A DNA stretch of 64,000 bases from Streptomyces endocoffeicus (GTDB lineage Bacteria; Actinomycetota; Actinomycetes; Streptomycetales; Streptomycetaceae), in contig NZ_JAERRG010000004.1 of NCBI RefSeq assembly GCF_016741935.1, forward strand, positions 62,001 to 126,000, read 5' to 3'. Positions 15,845-24,936 of the stretch are shown piece after piece. The number at the start of each line of letters is the position of its first letter. Positions within the stretch are counted from its first letter, which is position 1. The notes beneath the pieces are model-generated. The model did not search any database, was not told where the DNA came from, and saw only the letters and a program-made list of their open reading frames with translations. Both the position numbers and the translations under genes were made by a program.

Positions 15845-18418
15845 CGCGCGCTCGACTTGCTGGGCCACCTCGGCCGCGTGCATGGGTTTCAGGGGGGCGC
15901 CGGAGTCGTCTGTGACATAGAACGCGTCCACCGCGTTGGCGCCGAGGGTGGAGACGTGGGCGCTGCGGACCGCGACGCCGGCGTGTTCCAGGGCGCGGCC
16001 GATGCGGTGCAGCAGGCCGGGGGCGTCCTGGGCGCGGACCTCGATCACGGTGGCGAGCTGGGAGCTGCCGGGGGCGACTGTGACCCGGGGTGGTGGGGCG
16101 TGCACCCCGCGGCGGCGGGGGTACTTGCGGTAGGCGGCCTCGCGCTCGGCCAGGCGGGCGACGATGTCGAGCGAGCCGTCCAGGGCGCGGAGCAGGTCGT
16201 TCCGGAGCCGGGCGGCCTGGGGCAGCGAGCCGTACTCGGCCGCCACCCGCCAGCTCAGCAGCAGCACCCCGCCCGCCGCGCCCGCCGCGTCCAGCTCGGA
16301 CGGCAGTTCGACGGCGCGCAGGTCCGCCGCGCGCACCGTAAGGCGGTGCAGGGCCAGGACGCCGGCCGCCGTGGCGAGGACGCCGGGCTGGTCGGGGACG
16401 GCGATGAGGAGTTCCACGCCGATCGGCTCGGGGCCGGTAGGCCCCTCCTCCGGCGGCCCTTCGGTGACGTCCGTAAGGAGGCCCGTTTCGCCGGGCGGCA
16501 GCGCCTCGGAGCGTGCGTGCAGGGCCAGCACCGGGCCGCCGGTGCGCCATGCCTCGACCGCGAGGCGTTCCTGTTCGGCCGTGGTGTGCTGCGGGGTGGA
16601 CAGGTCGTCCGCCGGTTCGCCCGCGAGCACCGCCGAGACCCGTTTGACCAGGTCGGCGACGAGGGAGCCGCGCCAGGCGCTCCAGGCCGCGGGGCCGGTG
16701 GCGAGGGCGTCGGCCTCGGTGAGGGCGTGCAGCAGTTCCAGGGTGGTGGCGCTGCCGACGGCCTCGGCGACCGAGCGCACCGTGGCCGGGTCGTCCAGGT
16801 CGCGGCGGGTGGCGGTCTCGACGAGCAGCAGATGGTGGCGTACGAGGGTGGCGAGGACCGCGACGTCCGCGCGGTCGAAGCCGATGCGGGCGGCGACATC
16901 GCGGGCGATGGTCTCCCCGGCCACCGAGTGGTCGCCGGGCCAGCCCTTGCCGATGTCGTGCAGCAGCGCGGCGACCAGCAGCAGATCGGGGCGGCCGACC
17001 CGGCGGCTGAGGGCGCTGGCCCGGACCGCGGTCTCGACCAGGTGCCGGTCCACGGTCCAGCGGTGGACGGGGTTGCGCTGCGGTCGGCAGCGCACCCGCT
17101 CCCAGTCCGGCAGCAGCCGGGTGATCAGCCCCTCGGCCTCGAGGGCCTCCCACACTCCGACGGTGGACTCGCCCGCGCCCAGCAGTGTGATCAGCTGCTC
17201 CCTGGCCTCGGGCGGCCACGGCACGGGCAGCGGCCGGGCGGCGGCGGTCAGCCGCCGTACGGCGTGCAGGGACAGCGGCAGTCCGGCCTGGGCGGCGGCC
17301 GCGGCGGCCCGCAGGGGGAGCACGGGGTCGCGGTCGGGGCGCGCGGCGCGGGCCAGCACCACCTCGCCGTCCTGCTCCACCACGCCCTCGGCGAGCGGAC
17401 TGCGCTCCCCCGCGTCCGCGCCGCTTCCGGCGCTTCCACGCCCGCCGCGGCCGCCCAGGAGGGCACGCAACCGCGGCCGGGCGGCCGAGCGGGCGCGCAG
17501 CACCCGTTCGACCTCGCGCCAGGTGACATCGGAGGCGTAGGAGATGATCCGGGCGGATTCGTAGATCTGGCGCAGCAGGGCGTCGGCGTCCAGCAGCCCG
17601 AGGGCGCCCGCGACCTGGTCCTGCTCCTGGAGGGCGAGGCGCTCGGTGGCGCGGCCGGTCGACAGGTGGAGCGCGTCACGGGCGTCCAGCAGCCGCCGCC
17701 GCGCGTCGTCGAGGCCCTCGCGGGGGGCGTCGGCGAGCCAGGAGGCGGCGATGGCGCGCAGCGCGGTGGCGTCGCGGAGCCCGCCGCGGGCCTCCTTCAG
17801 ATCGGGTTCGAGGAGGAACTGCAGCTCTCCGTGGCGTTCGGCGCGCTCCTGGCACAGCGCGTGGAGCTCGGGCAGCCGCCGCGGGGCCTGGGCGCGCCAG
17901 TCGCCGAGGACGGTGGTGCGCAGATCGGCGGTGAGCGCGGCGTCACCCGCGATGTGGCGGGCGTCGAGCAGGCCGAGCTGGACCTTCAGATCCTCGGCGG
18001 CGGTCCCGCGGGCCTCGTCGGGGGTGCGCACGGAGTGGTCGAGGGCGAGGCCCATGTCCCAGACGGGATACCAGATGTGGTCGGCGAGCGCGGCGAGGGC
18101 CGAACGGTCCGCGGAGCCGTCGTGCAGCAGCAGTACATCGAGGTCGCTGCGCGGGGAGAGTTCGCCGCGTCCGTAGCCGCCGACGGCCACCAGGGCGACG
18201 CCCCGGGCGATCCCGGCGGTCTCCGCACCACCGGTGAGCAGGGCGGCCAGCCACTGGTCGGTGAGTTCGGCCAGGGCGGTGCGGCGCGGTGGCCCGGACC
18301 GCGACTCCTCCTGGAGGAGTCGCAGCCGCGCCGCCGCGTAGCCGCCGGGCCCCGAGTCGGTGGTGTGGGTCGTGGTCTCGAGGCTGTCCGTCAACTCGGC
18401 TCCCTGTCCGCGTGCCAC
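15821..18418 (-). CDS. glnD: PII-protein nucleotidylyltransferase GlnD
   Basis: 865 residues. The nucleotidyltransferase domain has GGYGRGELSPRSDLDVLLL with the catalytic D92 and D94; the HD domain has LLVAALLHDIGKGWPGDHS; two ACT domains follow (IAVPDQPGVLATAAGVLA; VIEVRAQDAPGLLHRIGRALE). In actinomycetes GlnD adenylylates GlnK at the T-loop tyrosine rather than uridylylating it. The last gene of amtB-glnK-glnD, 16 bp after glnK. A GTG start is used here; a TTG eight codons later (LTDSLET) has a better GGGAG spacing and is an alternative. The last codons lie in a dispersed repeat. Confidence 0.95.
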   Translation of the reverse strand: MARGQGAELTDSLETTTHTTDSGPGGYAAARLRLLQEESRSGPPRRTALAELTDQWLAALLTGGAETAGIARGVALVAVGGYGRGELSPRSDLDVLLLHDGSADRSALAALADHIWYPVWDMGLALDHSVRTPDEARGTAAEDLKVQLGLLDARHIAGDAALTADLRTTVLGDWRAQAPRRLPELHALCQERAERHGELQFLLEPDLKEARGGLRDATALRAIAASWLADAPREGLDDARRRLLDARDALHLSTGRATERLALQEQDQVAGALGLLDADALLRQIYESARIISYASDVTWREVERVLRARSAARPRLRALLGGRGGRGSAGSGADAGERSPLAEGVVEQDGEVVLARAARPDRDPVLPLRAAAAAAQAGLPLSLHAVRRLTAAARPLPVPWPPEAREQLITLLGAGESTVGVWEALEAEGLITRLLPDWERVRCRPQRNPVHRWTVDRHLVETAVRASALSRRVGRPDLLLVAALLHDIGKGWPGDHSVAGETIARDVAARIGFDRADVAVLATLVRHHLLLVETATRRDLDDPATVRSVAEAVGSATTLELLHALTEADALATGPAAWSAWRGSLVADLVKRVSAVLAGEPADDLSTPQHTTAEQERLAVEAWRTGGPVLALHARSEALPPGETGLLTDVTEGPPEEGPTGPEPIGVELLIAVPDQPGVLATAAGVLALHRLTVRAADLRAVELPSELDAAGAAGGVLLLSWRVAAEYGSLPQAARLRNDLLRALDGSLDIVARLAEREAAYRKYPRRRGVHAPPPRVTVAPGSSQLATVIEVRAQDAPGLLHRIGRALEHAGVAVRSAHVSTLGANAVDAFYVTDDSGAPLKPMHAAEVAQQVERALTSPPGA

Positions 18419-18434
18419 TGGTGGTCCGGAGGGG

Positions 18435-20062
<1,628 letters not shown>

Positions 20063-20165
20063 TGTGGACGTCTCCTCGAAGCGACGGCCCGTGCGGGCAG
20101 GACATCGGTGGGCCGGTATGCGCCTCGAGGTTGGCGCAGCGCCGTTTCAGCCGATGCCGCCCGAT

Positions 20166-20201
20166 GTTTCACCGCAGTGACGAAGGACGCGGGAGTGTTA
20201 C
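20166..20201 (-). promoter_or_regulatory. Candidate GlnR box upstream of amtB
   Basis: On the minus strand GTCAC-N6-GAAAC (20181-20166) matches the GlnR half-site gTnAc-N6-GaAAc. A second GTAAC lies upstream at 20201-20197, but its partner half is degenerate and the spacing is 20 rather than 22 bp. The position about 104 bp before amtB fits known GlnR control of this operon in streptomycetes. Confidence 0.6.
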
Positions 20202-20269
20202 GTGGCGGTGAACCGCGGTGGGCGGGCCGGAGCCGTCCGTTACGGTGTCGCGATCATCGCCGGGGCCGC

Positions 20270-21784
20270 TCAGACGGCCTGGCCGGGACCCGTCGTCTCG
20301 GGGTTGTCGGGCATCAGGGTGGCCAGCCGCTCACTGAGATCGGTGACCTCCGGCACGTCGCCGAACTGGCGCAGCGCCGTGTCCACGGTCTTGCGCAGCC
20401 GGTTGTTGACCCGCTCCGAGCGCACCCGCTTGGCGAGCGGCAGCGCCTCGCGGGTGACCGCGGCGGCCTGCTCGGGCTCCTTCTGGAGGAGGTGGACGGT
20501 GGCCATGCCGATCAGGTTGAGCGCATACGAACGCTGGGGGCCGGACTGGTTCTCGGTCTCCTGGCCGAAGAGCTGCACGGCCTTGCGCATCACCGGGTCG
20601 GCCATCTTGGCGTAGGTGGGGCTGCGACCGGCCACATAGGCGAGATCGCGGTAGGAGTGGGCGTTCTCCGCGTTGAGCTCCGCCTCGGAGAAGAAGCGGA
20701 TCCAGTCCGGGTCGCCGTCGCCCCCGGCGGATTCGGCGAAGGTGTCCTCGGCCATCTTCACGGCCCGGTGGCACTTGCTGGGCTGGCCCATATTGGCGTA
20801 GGCGCGGGCCTCCATCGCATACAGCATGGCCTGGGTGCGCGGCGTGGCGTTCTCCCGGCTGCCGTACTGCGCGAGGTGGATCAGCTCCAGCGCGTCGTCG
20901 GGCCGCCCGACGTGGATCATCTGGCGGCTCATGCTGGAGAGGACATACGAACCGAGGGGGCGGTCGCCGGACTCCTTGGCGGCGTGGAGGGCGAGCACGA
21001 AGTACTTCTGCGCGGTGGGCTGGAGCCCGATGTCGTAGCTCATCCACCCGGCCAGCTGGGCGAGCTCGCCCGCGACCTTGAACAGCCGCCGGGAGACCGC
21101 GTCCGGATGCGGCTCCTGGAGCAGGTCGGTGACCTCGTGCAACTGGCCGACCACCGCCTTGCGGCGCAGCCCGCCCCCGCACTGGGCGTCCCAGGCGCGG
21201 AACATCACGATGGTGGACTCCAGCAGCTCCAGCTCGGGCACGGAGAGCCGGGAGACCCGGCGCGCGCGACCGCCGTCGGCCGCCCGGGCGCCGCCGGGCT
21301 GTCCGCCCGTCGAGGGCACCAGCCAGCGCTGCATGGGCTCGATGAGGGCGGGGCCCGCGGACAGCGAGAGCGAGGTGCCGAGGAAGCCGCGGCGGGCCAG
21401 CATCAGATCGCTGCGGGAGAACTCACCGATCAGCGCGACGGTTTCGGGCCCGGCCCAGGGAAGGTCCACCCCGGACACGGACGGTGACCGGTGGACGGCA
21501 CGCAGCCCGAGGTCCTCGATGCCGACCACACAGCCGAAGCGCTCGGAGAACAGCTCGGAGAGGATCTGCGGAATCGGCTCGCGGGGCTGCTCGCCGTCCA
21601 GCCAGCGGCGCACCCGCGAGGTGTCCGTGCTGATGTGGTGGGCACCTAACTGCCGCGCTCTGCGGTTGACTTGGCGCGCCAGCTCCCCCTTCGACCAGCC
21701 GCTGCGCACGAACCACGACCCCAATTGCGCATTGGGGCGCTTCCCAGCACCGCCGCCGCCGTCGCCCACCCGGAACGCCCCCAT
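20270..21784 (-). CDS. nsdA: NsdA, regulator of development and antibiotic production
   Basis: 504 residues. The N-terminal part (SGWSKGELARQVNRRARQLGAHHISTDTSRVRRWL) looks like a helix-turn-helix. The remainder is helical and TPR-like (AAKESGDRPLGSYVLSSMSR, ALELIHLAQYGSRENATPRTQA). The order beside amtB and ftsY matches NsdA, whose loss in S. coelicolor raises sporulation and antibiotic output. Whether it binds DNA directly is not shown by sequence. It is divergent from a Prim-Pol-like gene across 450 bp. Confidence 0.85.
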   Translation of the reverse strand: MGAFRVGDGGGGAGKRPNAQLGSWFVRSGWSKGELARQVNRRARQLGAHHISTDTSRVRRWLDGEQPREPIPQILSELFSERFGCVVGIEDLGLRAVHRSPSVSGVDLPWAGPETVALIGEFSRSDLMLARRGFLGTSLSLSAGPALIEPMQRWLVPSTGGQPGGARAADGGRARRVSRLSVPELELLESTIVMFRAWDAQCGGGLRRKAVVGQLHEVTDLLQEPHPDAVSRRLFKVAGELAQLAGWMSYDIGLQPTAQKYFVLALHAAKESGDRPLGSYVLSSMSRQMIHVGRPDDALELIHLAQYGSRENATPRTQAMLYAMEARAYANMGQPSKCHRAVKMAEDTFAESAGGDGDPDWIRFFSEAELNAENAHSYRDLAYVAGRSPTYAKMADPVMRKAVQLFGQETENQSGPQRSYALNLIGMATVHLLQKEPEQAAAVTREALPLAKRVRSERVNNRLRKTVDTALRQFGDVPEVTDLSERLATLMPDNPETTGPGQAV

Positions 21785-22234
21785 CCCACGAATCTTCCCG
21801 AACCGCCACCAGAATGCCTTCTGTCACGGTCAGTTGTCCCCGGGATGCGGCGCATCAACCGTCCGGACGGGGAACCGCCTCATGCCAGTGGCATGTACCG
21901 ATCCGTACTCCGCCCGTCGTCAGCTCGCATTCGAGCGAGCGCCATTTCCAGGGACTGTGCACTGAAAGTAATCCTACGATCACGCCTCCGGCGAGGCGGT
22001 TCCCGAAAACGCCACCATTCGCCACCCCTTCGAATGAACCCGGTTGCCGTTTCCCACGATTCACTTGACACCGAGGCGACGGGAACAGGTGAAGGGGTGC
22101 ACGTGGGGGCGCGCGGGTCGCGTCTCACCACCTCCGTCACATCGGAGCGCACACCGCCGCACCTCATCGGCGACGGAGCGTCATCGTGACGCTCCGGCTC
22201 GTAACCATCGAGAGCGGGACCCGTTGGAGGGGGC
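21785..22234. promoter_or_regulatory. 450-bp divergent intergenic region between nsdA and the Prim-Pol-like gene
   Basis: No coding signal fits the family content of either neighbour. The region is AT-richer than the coding DNA and holds a perfect palindrome CATGCCA-G-TGGCATG (21881-21895), a plausible operator about 97 bp upstream of nsdA. GTTGGAGGGGGC just before 22235 supplies a ribosome-binding site for the plus-strand gene. Confidence 0.45.
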
Positions 22235-22906
22235 ATGGGCTTCACGATCGGCGGCATCCGGGACATGCGGTCCGGCTCACGGCGCCGCGGCCGTACGTCC
22301 GAGTCCACGACGGTGGCGGAGTACACCGGTCTGTGGGGCTGGGACGTGGTGCCGGGCGCGCGGGCGGCACGGGGCTCGGGGGGCGGCAGAAACGAATGTT
22401 CATGCGGTGACCGGGGCTGTCCCTCCCCCGGGGCGCATCCGCTCGCCTTCGCCCCCGGCGTCCCGGCGGGCGCCACGCTGGACGCCGCCGCGGCCGCGTG
22501 GGAGCGGGTCCCCGGGGCGGCCGTACTGCTGCCCGCGGGCCGCTCGTTCGACGTCCTGGAGGTCTCGGAGTACGCGGGCGGACACGCGCTGGTCCGGCTG
22601 GAGCGGATGGGCCTGCCCCTCGGCCCGGTGGCCGCCACCCCGCACGGGCGCGCCCAGTTCTTCGTCGCCCCCGGCGCCGCCGCCGAACTCCCCGAGCTGC
22701 TGTACCGCATGGGGTGGGACGACGCCGGTCTCGATCTGCGCTGCCTGGGCGCGGGCGACCACATCACCGCCCCGCCCTCGGACCTCGGCGGCCTCGGACC
22801 GGTCCGCTGGCTGCGCCCGCCGACCCTCGACACCGCGGGCCGCCCGCCGCACGCCCGGCTGGTCCTGGGGACCCTGGCCTATTTGAGTCATCGGGCCGGG
22901 GGCTGA
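22235..22906 (+). CDS. Bifunctional primase/polymerase (Prim-Pol) N-terminal-like protein
   Basis: 223 residues. The N-terminus has the Prim-Pol opening pattern: WGWDVVPGARA, then CSCGDRGCPSPGAHPL, the cysteine-containing motif of the family. The catalytic acidic motif normally seen as DvDxD is replaced by SFDVLEVSEYAGG, so polymerase chemistry is doubtful. There is no helicase or replication module nearby, so this is a stand-alone, chromosomally conserved domain of unknown use next to nsdA and ftsY. The ATG follows GGAGGGGGC. Confidence 0.7.
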   Translation: MGFTIGGIRDMRSGSRRRGRTSESTTVAEYTGLWGWDVVPGARAARGSGGGRNECSCGDRGCPSPGAHPLAFAPGVPAGATLDAAAAAWERVPGAAVLLPAGRSFDVLEVSEYAGGHALVRLERMGLPLGPVAATPHGRAQFFVAPGAAAELPELLYRMGWDDAGLDLRCLGAGDHITAPPSDLGGLGPVRWLRPPTLDTAGRPPHARLVLGTLAYLSHRAGG

Positions 22907-22912
22907 AGGCGG

Positions 22913-22946
22913 CTCGCCCCTCGCGTGCACTCGCCCCTCGCGTGCG
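22913..22946 (+). repeat. 17-bp tandem direct repeat after the Prim-Pol-like gene
   Basis: Two copies of CTCGCCCCTCGCGTGCR lie head to tail seven bases after the stop codon, just before the terminator. Confidence 0.75.
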
Positions 22947-22949
22947 AAC

Positions 22950-22987
22950 GCCGGACGGGCCGGGAGTTCACCCCCGGCCCGTCCGGC
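22950..22987. terminator. Bidirectional terminator between Prim-Pol-like gene and ftsY
   Basis: A perfect 15-bp inverted repeat (GCCGGACGGGCCGGG and complement) with an 8-base loop between convergent genes. Confidence 0.85.
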
Positions 22988-23017
22988 GCGATACGGGTAA
23001 TCCCCCCATCACCGGCC

Positions 23018-24235
23018 TCAGCCGCCGATCAGCGCGTCGACGAACGCCTCCGGCTCGAACGGCGCGAGATCGTCCGCGCCCTCGCCCAGGCCCACCAGCT
23101 TGACCGGAACGTTCAGCTCACGCTGGACCGCCACCACGATGCCGCCCTTGGCGGTGCCGTCCAGCTTGGTCAGCACGATGCCGGTGATGTCCACCACCTC
23201 CGCGAACACCCGCGCCTGCACCAAGCCGTTCTGCCCGGTCGTGGCGTCCAGGACCAGCAGCACCTCGTCCACCGCGCCGTGCTTCTCCACGACCCGCTTG
23301 ACCTTGCCCAGCTCGTCCATCAGACCGGTCTTGGTGTGCAGCCGCCCGGCGGTGTCGATCAGGACGACATCCGCGCTCTCGGCGATGCCCTCCTTCACCG
23401 CGTCGAAGGCGACCGACGCCGGATCGCCGGCCTCCGGGCCCCGGACCGTACGGGCACCGACCCGCTCGCCCCAGGTCTGCAGCTGATCGGCGGCGGCCGC
23501 GCGGAAGGTGTCGGCCGCGCCGAGCACCACCGACTTGCCGTCGGCCACGAGCACCCGGGCCAGCTTGCCGGTCGTGGTCGTCTTACCGGTGCCATTGACG
23601 CCGACGACCATGACGACGCCCGGCTTCTCCCCACCGTTCGCGCCCACACCGCTCTCGGTGTGCACCGAACGGTCGGCGTCGGTGCCGATGAGGTGCAGCA
23701 GCTCCTCGCGCAGCAGACCGCGCAGCTCGTCGGGCGTACGGGTGCCGAGCACCTTCACACGCTCCCGCAACCGCTCGACCAGCTCCTGCGTCGGCGCCAC
23801 ACCGACGTCCGCGGTCAGCAGCGTGTCCTCGACCTCCTCCCAGGTCTCGTCGTCGAGGTGCTCCCGGGACAGCAGCGTCAGCAGCCCCTTGCCCAGAGTG
23901 TTCTGGGAGCGGGACAGCCGGGCGCGCAGCCGGACCAGTCGGCCGGCCGAAGGCTCCGGCACCTCGATCGGCGGGACCTCGGGCGCGGGCGCCTCCGCCG
24001 TCGCGGCCTGGGCCTCGGCGCCCGGAAGATCCACCTCCTCGATGGTTCTGCGTGGTTCCTCACGCGGGGTTTCGGCCTCCTCGCCGACGTGCGGCTCGGC
24101 GGGCGGCGCGGTGACGGTGGGGCTGCTCGGCGGGGGCGGGGGCAGCCGCTTCTTCTTGCGGCCGCTGATCACGAGCCCGCTGATCGCGGCGACCGCGACC
24201 ACAGCGATGACTACGGCAAGGATGAGGTATTCCAT
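23018..24235 (-). CDS. ftsY: Signal recognition particle receptor FtsY
   Basis: 405 residues from an ATG beginning MEYLILAVVIAVVAVAAISG, a membrane-anchoring N-terminal helix as in actinobacterial FtsY, followed by a basic stretch (SGRKKKR), an acidic/proline-rich A region and the NG domain. GTPase motifs: GVNGTGKTTTTGKLA, DTAGRLHTKTGLMDEL, LTKLDGTAKGG. It receives the Ffh-ribosome complex at the membrane. GGGGGG lies just upstream of the start. The open frame continues upstream without FtsY-like sequence. Confidence 0.96.
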   Translation of the reverse strand: MEYLILAVVIAVVAVAAISGLVISGRKKKRLPPPPPSSPTVTAPPAEPHVGEEAETPREEPRRTIEEVDLPGAEAQAATAEAPAPEVPPIEVPEPSAGRLVRLRARLSRSQNTLGKGLLTLLSREHLDDETWEEVEDTLLTADVGVAPTQELVERLRERVKVLGTRTPDELRGLLREELLHLIGTDADRSVHTESGVGANGGEKPGVVMVVGVNGTGKTTTTGKLARVLVADGKSVVLGAADTFRAAAADQLQTWGERVGARTVRGPEAGDPASVAFDAVKEGIAESADVVLIDTAGRLHTKTGLMDELGKVKRVVEKHGAVDEVLLVLDATTGQNGLVQARVFAEVVDITGIVLTKLDGTAKGGIVVAVQRELNVPVKLVGLGEGADDLAPFEPEAFVDALIGG

Positions 24236-24270
24236 AACGCCCCCCAGTATCAGCCACGAGGGGGAGCGAG

Positions 24271-24921
24271 TCATTCGCCTCCCAGCCCGGCCTGCCGGGC
24301 GCGCACAATCGCCTGGGCACGGTCCCGCACCTGAAGCTTGGCGAAGATCGATCCGACGTGATTGCGCACCGTCTTGTCCGTCACCACCAGCCGCTGGGCG
24401 ATCTGGCGATAGCCGAGCCCGGCCGCGAGCAGATCCAGCACCTCCAGCTCCCGGGCGGTCAGCGTCGGGAACGCCTCCTTCGCGGACGCCGAGCCCGAGG
24501 CGCCGACCAGCACCCCGAGCCGCTCGGCCATCCGCGGGCTGAAGACCGCGCCGCCGCGCGCCACGGTGTGCAGGGCCCGCAGGATCTCGTCCCGGCCCGC
24601 GCCCTTGAGGAGATAGCCACGGGCCCCGGCGCGCAGGGCGGCCAGCAGACTGTCGTCGTCCTCCGACATCGTCATGACCAGCACCCGGATCTCGGGGTGA
24701 TCGCACAGGATCCGCCGGGTCGCCTCCAGCCCGGACCGGCCCGGCAGCGCGAGATCCATCATCACCAGATCCGGGCCGGTGCGCACGGCCTCGGCCATCG
24801 CCCCGTCCGCGCAGGCCGCCTGGCCGACGACGGTGAACGCGTCATCGAGATTGACAGCGGCGGCCAGACCCTCCCGGAAGAGGGGGTGATCGTCCACCAG
24901 CAACACCCTCCACTGAGCCAC
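24271..24921 (-). CDS. NarL/LuxR-family response regulator
   Basis: 216 residues: receiver domain with D10/D11 and phosphoacceptor D56 (LVMMDLALPGRSGLEATRR), then a LuxR-type helix-turn-helix (LTARELEVLDLLAAGLGYRQIAQRL split over residues ~150-190, ending KTVRNHVGSIFAKL). The GTG start has AGGAGG five bases upstream. It follows the histidine kinase gene by 15 bp and is certainly its partner. Confidence 0.93.
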   Translation of the reverse strand: MAQWRVLLVDDHPLFREGLAAAVNLDDAFTVVGQAACADGAMAEAVRTGPDLVMMDLALPGRSGLEATRRILCDHPEIRVLVMTMSEDDDSLLAALRAGARGYLLKGAGRDEILRALHTVARGGAVFSPRMAERLGVLVGASGSASAKEAFPTLTARELEVLDLLAAGLGYRQIAQRLVVTDKTVRNHVGSIFAKLQVRDRAQAIVRARQAGLGGE

Positions 24922-24936
24922 AGTCCCTCCTTAGCC

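Noticed and set aside
21880..22833. A 317-codon minus-strand frame over the Prim-Pol-like gene
   Set aside because: Arg/Pro/Ser-rich shadow; the plus-strand frame has a ribosome-binding site and a family motif.
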